Origin: Clostridia bacterium
GTDB lineage: Bacteria > Bacillota > Clostridia > Oscillospirales > Acutalibacteraceae
Direction of reading: 5' to 3'
Length of the DNA: 64,000 nt
NCBI GenBank assembly: GCA_024404025.1
Contig: JAKSQP010000001.1
Coordinates: forward strand, 1 to 64,000
The notes under the pieces are model-generated. The model worked only from the letters and a program-made list of their open reading frames with translations. It was not told the DNA's origin and made no database searches. Numbering within the stretch: the first letter of the stretch is position 1; each line of letters begins with the position of its first letter. Of the stretch, positions 1-8,906 are shown piece by piece. The position numbers and the translations under genes were made by a program.

Positions 1-2229
1 TGCAGCGGCTGCCGCTTCCTCGGCGGCTGCTTTTTCATCGGCAACCTCATTAAGGCTTGTTGCATCGTTAAGGGCTTCGATAGCCTCATCAAGAATGTTC
101 TTTGCCTCGTCTGATGTTGCTTCTGCCTTTGCTTCTTCAAGGGCTTCCTGAGCATCCTCGATTGTATCGGCAAGAGCTTCGTCGGCTTCTTCGCCGGCTG
201 TTTTCGCATTGTCAACTATATCGTTAACAGCAGTAATGCTTTCGGCATCTTCGAGAGCTGCAACAGCATCATCAATGGCTGCCTTTGCCTCATCGGAAAC
301 GGCCTCATTCTTTGCCTTTTCAAGCTCGACCCCGGCGTTATCCTTCGCATCGGAAACAGCCTGAGCATACTTGGCTGCTATCTGAGCCTTTGCGGCATCA
401 ACTGCCTCGTTAACGGCGGTGATGCTGTCAAGCTCTGCAAGACCTGCGATTGCTCCGTTTGCGGTTTCTTCAACGCCTGCGGGGGCATCGGCGGGAACGG
501 CATCAAGAATGGCTTCTTCGGCCTCTTCCTTTGCTTCCGATAACTTCTGAGCGGCAACATCTGCCTGAGCATTCAGAAGAATATCGGAAAGCTCGTCATT
601 ATTCTTTGCATTTCCGGCAGCTTCAACGGCATCTGCCACTATTTCTTTAACTGTATCAGAAGAACTTTCGTCGGCAAGTGCTTCGATTGTCGCAACAGTT
701 TCTATCTTTGCATCTTCAAAATTGGCTGCCTCTTCAATCAGGCGGTTGATTTCATAGCGTGCATCACTGATAATATCTTCAAAATCATCGGGGTCTTCGC
801 AAGCCTGAATATCTTCTGCGGCCTTATCGAGAACAGCCTGTACTTCATCAGAAACGTCTCCTTCTGGAATAAGTGCCATTACCTCGGCAATGGCTTCGTC
901 CTTTGCATTCTGCAATCTGATACTTTCTTCACCATTGCGGCAGATTTCCTTCATTTCGTCTTTGTCGGACGCATCTGCGATTTTGTCAAGGATATCCGCT
1001 GCCACTGCCTTTTTGCCTTCGGAAGCGGAATCGTCATCAAGGATATCCTGATACTTTGCGGAAATTTTTTCCTTTGCGGCATCAAGAAGCTCTTCTTCGG
1101 TTGTCTCTTCGTCTGACTCGCTGTAGAACAACTTAACAGCGTAATAAAGATGACCTGCATTATCGTTTGTGCTGTACTGATCCATGAAGATTATACCGTC
1201 GGGATAAGTGATCTCCTCATCATCCAGCGCACCATATCCGTCAAACACATATCCAAGGTCTTCCATATAGTCCGGCTGGCAGGTAAGCGCCATGGGTTCG
1301 TTGATGTCGGCCATAGCCAAAGTATAAACATCCGCGCCTTCATAGGAATAGAACTGCAGCGGGTCACCTGTGACTTCTTCATCGCCGGCGGCATCAACGG
1401 GAATGTAATAATTTATGGTGCATTCGTATATGGGGTCCAGGAAGCCACCTTCGGCACCGAGGTATTCAAATATGGGCTCAACATAGTCGTTGACCTCATA
1501 ACGGGAAAACCTGTAGCCTTCCTTATCGTTGATTTCCTGCAGCTCCTGACCTACATATACGGCCTTGGGAAGCTTATCCACATCCAGAGTATCGTCTGTC
1601 TCAAAAACATTACCGGTAAGCAGAGAGCGGAAGCCCCTGAAGCTCAATCCCATACGGATATATGATAACAGCTGTCTGGGCTGAGTTACCGTACCGACAT
1701 TCTGCCCTTCAAGTTTCTCAAACTCATCGTCATAGGTGACCATTCCGGCATCGGGAGCTTCAAGATAAGCATAAGGGTCATCCGGATACTGCACGGTAAC
1801 TGATACATAATAGCTGTCAACATCCGTATAGGTAACACCGGGCTTTTCTTTCTCAGAAAATCTTGCGCTGAGATAGAGATGATAACTGCCCTCATTCTCG
1901 GTGAAATCGGTAATCGGAACCAAGTCGCCTATCTGAACCATTTCGCCTGTATTTTTGCAGTAAAATCCGTTGAATTTATAGCCTTCTTTTACCGTATCGG
2001 GATTTTCGGGGATTACATATGCGGGCTTTGCGATGACCTCATGAGTAACGGATGCATAAGCTGCAGTATCATTCTCCAGGCCGTCATAGTGGATGAATAC
2101 CGAATATCCGTTTTCTTCATTGGCGGCATCGAGATTAACGGCAAACGCAGGAATCGCCGCAAGGGGCAGAGCCGTCATCAGCATCATTAACGCCAACAAC
2201 AGCGCAAGGGGCTTTTTGATTTTGTTCAT
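1..2229 (-). CDS. Secreted alpha-helical repeat surface protein, partial (3' end beyond window)
   Basis: The reading frame is open from an ATG at 2229 to the first base of the window: 743 codons, no stop, so the C-terminus lies outside. An AAAGGAG site sits about 10 bases before the ATG. Residues 1 to about 29 are a classic signal peptide (basic start, leucine/alanine core, ending near PAFA). Residues 30 to about 370 are beta-rich, with segments such as EGYKFNGFYC that resemble InlB/Listeria-Bacteroides-type surface repeats. From about residue 385 onward the protein is very rich in Ala, Glu and Asp and consists of at least five helical repeats of about 60 residues. These carry recurring cores such as SITAVNEAVDAAK, SITAVNDIVDNAK and SDEAKAAIDDAVAALEDA. 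It is probably an extended stalk or adhesin. No catalytic domain is seen; the missing C-terminus should show whether it is wall-anchored. Confidence 0.85.
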   Translation of the reverse strand, partial: MNKIKKPLALLLALMMLMTALPLAAIPAFAVNLDAANEENGYSVFIHYDGLENDTAAYASVTHEVIAKPAYVIPENPDTVKEGYKFNGFYCKNTGEMVQIGDLVPITDFTENEGSYHLYLSARFSEKEKPGVTYTDVDSYYVSVTVQYPDDPYAYLEAPDAGMVTYDDEFEKLEGQNVGTVTQPRQLLSYIRMGLSFRGFRSLLTGNVFETDDTLDVDKLPKAVYVGQELQEINDKEGYRFSRYEVNDYVEPIFEYLGAEGGFLDPIYECTINYYIPVDAAGDEEVTGDPLQFYSYEGADVYTLAMADINEPMALTCQPDYMEDLGYVFDGYGALDDEEITYPDGIIFMDQYSTNDNAGHLYYAVKLFYSESDEETTEEELLDAAKEKISAKYQDILDDDSASEGKKAVAADILDKIADASDKDEMKEICRNGEESIRLQNAKDEAIAEVMALIPEGDVSDEVQAVLDKAAEDIQACEDPDDFEDIISDARYEINRLIEEAANFEDAKIETVATIEALADESSSDTVKEIVADAVEAAGNAKNNDELSDILLNAQADVAAQKLSEAKEEAEEAILDAVPADAPAGVEETANGAIAGLAELDSITAVNEAVDAAKAQIAAKYAQAVSDAKDNAGVELEKAKNEAVSDEAKAAIDDAVAALEDAESITAVNDIVDNAKTAGEEADEALADTIEDAQEALEEAKAEATSDEAKNILDEAIEALNDATSLNEVADEKAAAEEAAAAA

Positions 2230-2317
2230 TTTCGCATTGCTCCTTTGATCAATTATTTTTCATTTCAGTACATATGCATACCGGTTCGGATATACATCGC
2301 AAATGGACTGAAATAAT

Positions 2318-2755
<438 letters not shown>

Positions 2756-2808
2756 CTAAAATTCCTTTCTCGATAAGTTTCATTCCTTTCGTTTCAATAA
2801 TACAAAAA

Positions 2809-2856
2809 GCCGTCGGAATACTGAAACACATAATGGTGTTCAGGTACTCCGGCGGC
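2809..2856. repeat. Long imperfect hairpin, terminator-like on both strands
   Basis: Arms at 2809-2829 and 2836-2856 are inverted copies with a few mismatches around a 6-base loop (2830-2835). An A-run precedes the left arm and TTAATTTTT follows the right arm, so RNA from either strand would end in a stem plus U-rich tail. It lies just upstream of the truncated recombinase. It could be a bidirectional terminator or a surviving end or recombination site of the lost element. Confidence 0.6.
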
Positions 2857-2943
2857 TTAATTTTTGCCACATTCTATCGGAATCCCGGCAAAATTACGCT
2901 CATTTCTTCAACCTCTTTTCTTTGATATACTTTTGTTTCGGGA

Positions 2944-2971
2944 TTTGGTGTCCGTTTATGCTGACACCAAA
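2944..2971. repeat. Perfect 9-bp inverted repeat (TTTGGTGTC ... GACACCAAA)
   Basis: Arms at 2944-2952 and 2963-2971 are exact reverse complements with a 10-base spacer, about 20 bases upstream of the -35 box at 2993. The position suits an operator or a recombinase half-site pair. The neighbouring 2753-3241 stretch otherwise holds the hairpin, a promoter and a membrane-protein tail, with no intact gene. Confidence 0.45.
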
Positions 2972-2992
2972 CGAAATTCGATGAAAATATTG

Positions 2993-3021
2993 TTGACTAC
3001 CGAACATATGTTTGCTATAAT
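2993..3021 (+). promoter_or_regulatory. Sigma-A-type promoter without an intact gene
   Basis: TTGACT at 2993-2998, a 17-base spacer, and TATAAT at 3016-3021 match the housekeeping consensus closely. No intact gene follows; only the remnants at 3020-3217 and 3242-3451 lie downstream, so it appears orphaned by deletion. Confidence 0.6.
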
Positions 3022-3217
3022 ATTTTCGGACGGCAAGTCCATTGCGTTTTTGATTTTTAACTACCCTGTAAAGTCATTTTTATGGAAGATAAATATTCTT
3101 TCTATTGAAAATAAAGCGGTTTTGGTAATAGTTGTTTATATTATCACAGTATTGGTTTGTTCAGCCGCAGATATAACATTGAAAAAATTAAATTTGAAAT
3201 GGGTAGTCGGTAATTAA
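3020..3217 (+). pseudogene. C-terminal remnant of an integral membrane protein
   Basis: The last about 65 codons before the stop at 3215-3217 encode a hydrophobic segment (AVLVIVVYIITVLVCSAA) followed by a short basic tail ending KLNLKWVVGN. This resembles the C-terminal helix and tail of polytopic enzymes such as acyltransferase-3 family proteins, but the match is too short to assign. No start codon with a ribosome site precedes it; the only upstream in-frame ATG (3008) overlaps the promoter at 2993-3021. Read as a relic. Confidence 0.4.
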
Positions 3218-3241
3218 GAAGAAAAACAATACAAGAGGAAG

Positions 3242-3451
3242 TTTTTTTCAACCGAGCTTGCAGATAACATCGAGGTAACGGTAAACGGCGAAATCACCTT
3301 CAGCGGCTCCGTATTCGCATATTGTAATTCCGTTGTTCAGGCGCACACCTTCGATGGCGCAACCGAAAAGGACGCCTATGCAGTCAACGCCATGGCGGCA
3401 TTTTATGAGTACTATAAGGCGGCCTGTGAATACGCAAAAACACAAGGATAA
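3242..3451 (+). pseudogene. C-terminal fragment of a secreted surface protein
   Basis: An open frame with no start codon encodes about 69 residues ending at a TAA (3449-3451). The text includes VTVNGEITFSGSVFAYC and DAYAVNAMAAFYEYYKAA. Its tone (beta segment, then a final helix with alternating Tyr and Ala) is that of the conserved C-terminal region of large clostridial and ruminococcal cell-surface proteins. The upstream in-frame stop at 3215-3217 closes the frame. It is a broken gene tail brought here by deletion or recombination. Confidence 0.6.
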
Positions 3452-3471
3452 GTGACATATTAAACCGAACA

Positions 3472-3507
3472 GAGGCTGTGACGATTTTTCCGTTTCGTCA
3501 CAGCCTC
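3472..3507. terminator. 13-bp perfect hairpin between two gene remnants
   Basis: Arms 3472-3484 and 3495-3507 pair perfectly around a 10-base loop and are followed on the plus strand by a T-rich stretch. It lies just after the surface-protein fragment and just before the 3' end of the TnpV-like gene on the other strand, so it could serve both. Confidence 0.6.
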
Positions 3508-3513
3508 ATTGCT

Positions 3514-3771
3514 TTATTTTTTCGGTTTCAGAATTCTGCTTTGGGCTTCCGCTTTGGCTTCGGTTTCGGCACAATGCTTATTCAATGTGCCGTTGAGTTT
3601 GTTATTGCTCCACAGATACGGGCTGTTCTCACGGAGATATTTCATCCTCATTCTGCCATATTTTCCGAGCGGCAAAACATCCTGCTCCGGCAGCTTCAGA
3701 TCGGGAATATAGTAATCTCCGCATTTTATATATTCGATAGTTTTCATCGTAAAATATCGCTTCTTTATCAT
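3514..3771 (-). pseudogene. TnpV-like transposon-encoded protein, C-terminally degenerate
   Basis: The 85-residue product contains the TnpV hallmark region (CGDYYIPDLKLPEQ, then LGKYGRMRMKYLREN). TnpV proteins are small accessory proteins of clostridial integrative elements and are usually about 110-120 residues. Here the C-terminal half is short and ends in ILKPKK, so it seems truncated. The start may be the second Met (3747), since the first eight residues are not typical. Function of the family is unknown. Confidence 0.65.
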
Positions 3772-3782
3772 AACATATAAAA

Positions 3783-3953
3783 CTACTCAAAAATCTTGGA
3801 TAAATCGTCTATTACGGTGGCAAAACGCTGCATTGGTGTCAACATTATCAATAACGGGTCTCCCTCACGGATACGCATTGTGCGGCGGATTTCCTTTGGG
3901 ATAACGATTCTGCCGAGGTCATCTATTCTTCTGACGATTCCTGTTGCTTTCAT
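3783..3953 (-). CDS. Short AbrB/SpoVT-type DNA-binding protein
   Basis: A 56-codon gene on the minus strand has a good site (AAGGAGAG) before its ATG at 3953. It begins MKATGIVRRIDDLGRIVIPK and continues EIRRTMRIREGDPL, nearly the exact swapped-hairpin AbrB domain found in SpoVT and in small regulators carried by conjugative elements. Such proteins form dimers that bind AT-rich DNA. After residue 34 the sequence (LLIMLTPMQRFATVIDDLSKIFE is the whole tail region by meaning, ending at a TAG) no longer follows the family, so the protein is probably shortened. Its DNA-binding half is complete and may still work. It sits beside the TnpV remnant and fits an old integrative element. Confidence 0.75.
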   Translation of the reverse strand: MKATGIVRRIDDLGRIVIPKEIRRTMRIREGDPLLIMLTPMQRFATVIDDLSKIFE

Positions 3954-4166
3954 AAAAATCTCTCTCCTTGTGAATTCTGCGTTTTGGATTTGCTTTGTTA
4001 TTGTTTGTCATAAATTGCGGTTTATTCCGAAAATATTCAAATATTCAAAGTTGATTTTTGCGGCTGCGATAATAATATCTCATGGCTGAACATTGTGATT
4101 TAAGACTTGATTTCTATTTTTAACAAGTATAAAATAATATCAAATTTAATTTCGGGAGCTTTAATA

Positions 4167-5576
4167 ATGATTTTCAAAAGATTAATGGCATTGATTTTTT
4201 CACTTATTATGTTCATAAACTGTGCAGCGGGAAAAACGGAATATAATTTCCCGGTAACTGTTCAGGGAGCCATATTCGGCGGCAGCGCCGATGATGAAAT
4301 TCCGCTGAATCTGAAGTTTGATACGGGATGGATCACGAAAGCGGACAACTGCACATATAACGGAAACCTTGCGGCGTTTTCGGCAATTCTCTGCGCAGAC
4401 AGCTATTTCCGTGCGAAAGACATCAGCAAAGGTACGGTCAACAGAGTCCTTGCCGGAGAAGAAGAGAGTTATTCCTCGGCGGCGCTGCTTGAAAAGCTTG
4501 GATATACGGATGTCAGATTCATTGAAACATATAAACAGAAGCAGTATGCAGCCGACACCAATGACAGCGCAACTTTTTTGATCGGATATAAGAATGTTGA
4601 TGAAGAATTTGATTCATACATAATCGTTATGAGAGGCTGTTTCTCAATAGGTGAAAGACTGAGCGCATTTGATTTGGGCTGCGATTCGGAGAGCTATACA
4701 GCTCTTACGGGTGAGCACGGAGAGTGGATAAACCGAAACCGTTTCAAGAGCTATGACATTGCCGCAGAGAGAGCGAAAGAATTCATCGGCGCTTATATGG
4801 AAGAACACGGAAGCGAAAACCGTGAAGATGCGGTGCTTCTGACGGGCCATTCACGAGGCGCATCGCTTGCCGGTATTATCGGCGCCGATTTTGAAAATGA
4901 TGAAACAATAAAATCATATACATATACTTTCAATTCAACGCCGGTTACGACTGACAGCGATGCGAAAAAATACAAAACAGTTTTTAATCTGTTTGATGAA
5001 AACGATTACTACATAAATCCGTTTCCGTTTGCCGATGAGCATTTTATGCGTTATGGAAGAGATATAAGCATCAACATTTCAAAGTGCGGAACGATTCGGA
5101 AAAAAATCTCATCAGTTAAAGGCAGAGATGATTACGCCTGCCTTTCACCGTCGGTAAAAAAAGAATATGACAGCATTTTCGCCGAACGCTTTTCCGGCAG
5201 AGCCTCGCTTTATGAAATGAAATCCGCTGCCGAAACTTATAATTCATACGAAGAAGCATCGGCAAGGCTGGAAGAACTTAAAGCCTTTATTTCGGGACTT
5301 GCGGTTTCGGATTTCTGCAAGGTATCCGATATTTCGGAAAGCAGCGGTAAATATGAGATAGATATAAGCTATTGCGGAACGGCGCTTCTTTTCGGATTTG
5401 CCCAGATCCAGGCTTACGGCAGCCCCGCATTCGATGCTGTGATGTCTTTGTTTAAAGATGATGCGGCCGGCTGCAGAATGGCAGAAATCATTTTTGAAAA
5501 CCTTGTTCAGATAAGCGTAGGGCATCTGCTTGCTAACGGTTATGCCATGAGCAAATCCATCCTGTTTAAATTTTGA
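4167..5576 (+). CDS. Secreted lipase-like alpha/beta hydrolase
   Basis: The 469-residue protein is taken to start at 4167, where a GGGAGC site precedes an ATG and a hydrophobic leader (MIFKRLMALIFSLIMF) follows. The earlier in-frame ATG at 4107 lacks a site. A class-3-lipase-like core runs from about residue 95 to 330, with the nucleophile elbow TGHSRGASLAGI (Ser in G-H-S-R-G) and a likely acid in the segment NLFDENDYYINPFPF. The second half is charged and predicted helical with no known domain. The substrate is unknown. It is a single-gene unit ended by the terminator at 5601-5632. Confidence 0.7.
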   Translation: MIFKRLMALIFSLIMFINCAAGKTEYNFPVTVQGAIFGGSADDEIPLNLKFDTGWITKADNCTYNGNLAAFSAILCADSYFRAKDISKGTVNRVLAGEEESYSSAALLEKLGYTDVRFIETYKQKQYAADTNDSATFLIGYKNVDEEFDSYIIVMRGCFSIGERLSAFDLGCDSESYTALTGEHGEWINRNRFKSYDIAAERAKEFIGAYMEEHGSENREDAVLLTGHSRGASLAGIIGADFENDETIKSYTYTFNSTPVTTDSDAKKYKTVFNLFDENDYYINPFPFADEHFMRYGRDISINISKCGTIRKKISSVKGRDDYACLSPSVKKEYDSIFAERFSGRASLYEMKSAAETYNSYEEASARLEELKAFISGLAVSDFCKVSDISESSGKYEIDISYCGTALLFGFAQIQAYGSPAFDAVMSLFKDDAAGCRMAEIIFENLVQISVGHLLANGYAMSKSILFKF

Positions 5577-5600
5577 ATAATCGCTGATTTTAAAAAGCAA

Positions 5601-5632
5601 ACGGGTCTGCGCCGATGGGCAGACCCGTTTTT
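5601..5632. terminator. Rho-independent terminator
   Basis: Ten-base perfect stem (5601-5610 with 5619-5628), 8-base loop, then TTTTT. It ends the lipase-like gene and may also serve the converging SGNH relic. Confidence 0.85.
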
Positions 5633-5658
5633 ATATATTCCGGTTTGTTTTGATCGCT

Positions 5659-5970
5659 TTATTGCTTGGATTTTGCCTTGTCCGTGAGGATCTTTCTGTC
5701 AACCATTCCGAGCTTTCCTGCCTGGGGAAGCATGGTCAGAGGCAGGGTGAACTGGTCAAAGCCGTTGTCCGCAAGGGTAGTGCCCGAAACAGCTTCCTTG
5801 AGCGCTTCAATGCCGTCTGCTTTTTTGAGAAAATCAACAAATGATTCTCCTTTGCTCTGTGAGCCGTATGTTACGGAGCTGCCGAGAAAAATAATCTTTT
5901 TGCCTTTCAGTCTGCTGTTCTTTTTTCTTTCCGTCAAACAAACGGAATATTTTATACTGTTTCCGTTCAT
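5659..5970 (-). pseudogene. Truncated SGNH/GDSL hydrolase
   Basis: The product of 103 residues begins normally behind a GGAAGTG site and holds block I of the SGNH fold (KIIFLGSSVTYGS, with the catalytic Ser) and then KEAVSGTTLADNG, the expected block II. Blocks III and V (the Asn and the Asp-His pair) are missing. After residue 70 the sequence is unrelated and stops. Intact relatives are usually over 200 residues. It is therefore an inactive remnant, probably of an esterase acting on sugars or cell-wall acetyl groups. Confidence 0.65.
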
Positions 5971-6037
5971 AAAATCACTTCCGGAATGATTTTACCATAT
6001 ATTGAATGAAATTTCCATCTGATATTTTGCTTTTTTA

Positions 6038-6067
6038 TTGACATTTATCCTTGCGTTATTATATTAT
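6038..6067 (+). promoter_or_regulatory. Promoter of the 6101-10407 operon
   Basis: TTGACA at 6038-6043 and TATTAT at 6062-6067 with an 18-base spacer, 33 bases before the first start codon. Confidence 0.65.
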
Positions 6068-6100
6068 TTTTTTATAAAAATTTCTTCGGAGGACGGAAAA

Positions 6101-7567
6101 ATGAATTTTGAAAATGTTGTTTTCAGACGCCTTTTTTCACTCAATATGAGAAAAAAGCTTCGCATAAGACTTGCGGAAATGAGCTTTGAAAATGATTTTA
6201 CGGTTACGGAAAGAGGCAATCTTTATCCTTTGATTTCAATTTCCGGAAACACTTATGAAAAAATCGAAAACGGCGTTTATTCCGTCAGAGGGGGAAGCTT
6301 TAAAAGGCTGATATGCGAGCATTTTCCTTTTGCCGAATACAGCATGAATATCCTTATGCTTTCGGGAAAAGCCGGTTTTTCGTTTTATAAAAATGATACC
6401 GTTATTGATTTATATATCGAAAGCGTTCAGGGCGGTTATAAAGCGGCGTATTCGGTCAACGGAAAAGTCACCCATGCCGACATTTTTGTTCCGTCGGATG
6501 CGCAGAGCGTTTCATTCGGCGCAAGAGGCAAAACGGTTGATATTTATTATTCCGTAAACGGTCATTATAGCCTGTCCGGAAGCGTTGATATTCCGGAGCT
6601 TGAATCTGCCTGCGATTATCCGTTTCCGTTCAAGGCTCTGTTTTTCTGCGAAGCGGAATGCTTTGAAACGGATAAAATTGAAGCATATCTTGACAACGGG
6701 CTTGCGCTTGCCGATATAAAGCCGATAAGATATACCGACGGCAGTCTGCTTATGAAAGCCGGAAAAATTTATTTCACAATGTCATCCCGCCTCGGAGCCG
6801 GCGGCTATCAATCCGTTATATCGTGGATTCCCGGAACAAGCGAGTTCCGGCTTGAGGGAGCGGTTTTCTTTGATGTAAGCAAAAAGGGAAAAATCAGCGG
6901 AGATGTTGCTTCCTGCATTCTTTATGACAGAGAAAAAGAGGAGTATCTTATATGGATGTGCGCATTCAGCAGCGGCCATATACTCGGCTTCGGAAGAACG
7001 GACAGCGATATTCTTCATTCCGTTTCGATTATCGACATTACTCTGATGAATCAAAAAGACGGCGCTTCAGAAACTGAATTCTACGGCCTTGATGGCGATG
7101 AAGACCCTGATTTCTATTATGACGAAAAAAAGAAAAAATGGTATCTTTCCGTCTGCCGTTTAAGGTGGTTTAACGATAAAAAAACATATTCCTATGTGAA
7201 ATTTGAATCCGATGATCCGTTTTCGGGATATGAGTTTTATGCGGCAACCGGCAAAACCGGCGAAACAGGCGGCATGACAACGGAAATTGACGGAAAAAGA
7301 TATTTTGTCTGCGGGGCGGAAATGTCCGAAACCTCAAAATACAGAATCTACGATGCGGACACATTGCAGATGATTACCGAGGCTGAATATGATTATCCGG
7401 ACGGCGGCTTCAGAGGTTGGGGAACGGTCTTTCCCGTTAAATCGGGAAACCGTCAGAGAGTTATTCAGATCACCTTTGACAGAGTTCTCGGAAGCGATTT
7501 TAACTGGAGCTACGGTAATCTTTATGCCTTTGAAGCAATCGAAAAAAATAAGCGGGTGTTATTATGA
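6101..7567 (+). CDS. Uncharacterised beta-rich protein, possibly beta-propeller glycosidase-like
   Basis: The 488-residue protein starts at 6101 behind GGAGG. It has no signal peptide. The sequence is dominated by short beta strands and aromatic turns (DPDFYYDEKKKKWYLSV; GDVASCILYDREKEEYLIW), the pattern of five-bladed propellers such as GH43-type enzymes, where residues 200-480 would form the blades. The catalytic triad of GH43 is not clear, so the call is structural only. Its stop overlaps the start of the next gene (ATGA at 7564), indicating translational coupling with the membrane protein. It is the first gene of the four-gene operon. Confidence 0.5.
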   Translation: MNFENVVFRRLFSLNMRKKLRIRLAEMSFENDFTVTERGNLYPLISISGNTYEKIENGVYSVRGGSFKRLICEHFPFAEYSMNILMLSGKAGFSFYKNDTVIDLYIESVQGGYKAAYSVNGKVTHADIFVPSDAQSVSFGARGKTVDIYYSVNGHYSLSGSVDIPELESACDYPFPFKALFFCEAECFETDKIEAYLDNGLALADIKPIRYTDGSLLMKAGKIYFTMSSRLGAGGYQSVISWIPGTSEFRLEGAVFFDVSKKGKISGDVASCILYDREKEEYLIWMCAFSSGHILGFGRTDSDILHSVSIIDITLMNQKDGASETEFYGLDGDEDPDFYYDEKKKKWYLSVCRLRWFNDKKTYSYVKFESDDPFSGYEFYAATGKTGETGGMTTEIDGKRYFVCGAEMSETSKYRIYDADTLQMITEAEYDYPDGGFRGWGTVFPVKSGNRQRVIQITFDRVLGSDFNWSYGNLYAFEAIEKNKRVLL

Positions 7568-8895
7568 CTGATATATTTATTGTTCTGACCGTCAGTATTG
7601 CCGTTAGCTATGGCTGGGGAATGCGCGGCACTCTTCTCGGAGGATTAAGGGGAGCCGTGCTTCCGGGAGCGCTGCTCGGAATGTTTCTTGCGGTTTTTTC
7701 GGGGAATAAAATAATTGCGGAGAATTTTTTCATTTTTGCGGCGGCGGGAGCTTCCGCAATGGCGTTCGGAGGCTCGGAAACCTACGGACAGACTCTGGGA
7801 TTCATAGTTCACCGGAACGGCGATGATTATGATCCGAAAAAAGGATATATTGCGGTGTTTCTCAAGGGCGCTCTCTGGCAGGGGATTGCGGGAGTGATTC
7901 TCGGAATCGCCTTTTCCGCAGTCGGAGGAAAATACTATAACGGTTTTGATATTATTGCCGTTACTGCGCTCATTCCGTTTGTTTCTTTTATCGGTGAACA
8001 GATTTTTAACAAGCCTTATAATAAAGAAGAAAAAAGGTTTCCTCGGATCTATTTTTCTCTCGACAGAAGAGAGGAATGGGGAGGTAATCTGCTTGTTCTT
8101 CTGATGTTTCTCGTTTTCACTTTCGTCAGAAAAGATTTTTATGCTTTCTTTTTCGGAATCGTCGGAATTATCGGCGGAGGAGCGGGATTTTCGCTCGGAA
8201 TGCTTCTTTTTGATCTCATAAGCAATCCACGAAAAAACGGCAGATTTTTCGCCGGAAAATATAATGATTATTTCAGCGGCTGGAAAGCAATGGAATTCAC
8301 CTTCGGTGCAGTTGCCGGTCTTGCTTTTGCAATATATTTTATTGCAACAAAGGATACGATGCTTGCCGAAAGAATCTGCAATGTAAGAGAGGGTGAGCCG
8401 GTAATATCAAGCCCGCTTACCCCTTATTCACAGCTTCTCTCGTTTGTTTCTCTCGCCCTTGTTCCGGTTATTAAAATTTTCACCATCTTTGAGGATAAAC
8501 TCGGAGATTACACCGTTGACCATATTGAAAGGCCGGTCCTTTATGTTTTCCCGATGATGCTTGCTCTTTCGGGATGTGAGCTTTCGGCAAAGCTCAATGC
8601 CTTTGCGCTCATCGTTTTCTTTGCATCCGAAAAGGTCGTTTTTGAGCGCAACAAAAAAGCGGTATCTTCAAGAAAAATCATTCTCGGAATTATTTTCGGA
8701 ATATGCACTTTTGCATCGGTTCTGCTTTGCATTTTTGCCGAAATTCCGTTCATTGCATATATTCTTATGTATACTGTGTTTTATCTTGCTGCCGATAATG
8801 TTCCGCTCAAAAAGCCGAAGAAAAGCGGAATTTCCGTGCTTACTTATTTTGTGATTCAGACGCTGTTTCTGATCATCACGGTTATTCTGATATGA
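7564..8895 (+). CDS. Polytopic membrane protein of unknown function
   Basis: The 443-residue protein has about 11 hydrophobic segments. Near the N-terminus is a glycine-rich signature (SYGWGMRGTLLGGLRGAVLP). I associate this kind of GWG-RG-PGA motif with a conserved but uncharacterised bacterial membrane family. Polar loops between helices include a DYDPKKGY segment. It overlaps the upstream gene by 4 bases and is followed by a phosphoesterase gene after 11 bases. A transport or lipid/glycan modification role is possible but not shown. Confidence 0.55.
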   Translation: MTDIFIVLTVSIAVSYGWGMRGTLLGGLRGAVLPGALLGMFLAVFSGNKIIAENFFIFAAAGASAMAFGGSETYGQTLGFIVHRNGDDYDPKKGYIAVFLKGALWQGIAGVILGIAFSAVGGKYYNGFDIIAVTALIPFVSFIGEQIFNKPYNKEEKRFPRIYFSLDRREEWGGNLLVLLMFLVFTFVRKDFYAFFFGIVGIIGGGAGFSLGMLLFDLISNPRKNGRFFAGKYNDYFSGWKAMEFTFGAVAGLAFAIYFIATKDTMLAERICNVREGEPVISSPLTPYSQLLSFVSLALVPVIKIFTIFEDKLGDYTVDHIERPVLYVFPMMLALSGCELSAKLNAFALIVFFASEKVVFERNKKAVSSRKIILGIIFGICTFASVLLCIFAEIPFIAYILMYTVFYLAADNVPLKKPKKSGISVLTYFVIQTLFLIITVILI

Positions 8896-8906
8896 GGTGA
8901 ACGGTG

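Noticed and set aside
1150-1665. 171-codon plus-strand open frame and other plus-strand frames in 1-2200
   Set aside because: They are antisense to the 743-codon minus-strand gene, which has a signal peptide, ribosome site and clear repeats. The plus frames show no family features.
3796-4089. 97-codon plus-strand open frame
   Set aside because: It is antisense to the AbrB/SpoVT gene at 3783-3953, whose sequence matches the family strongly.
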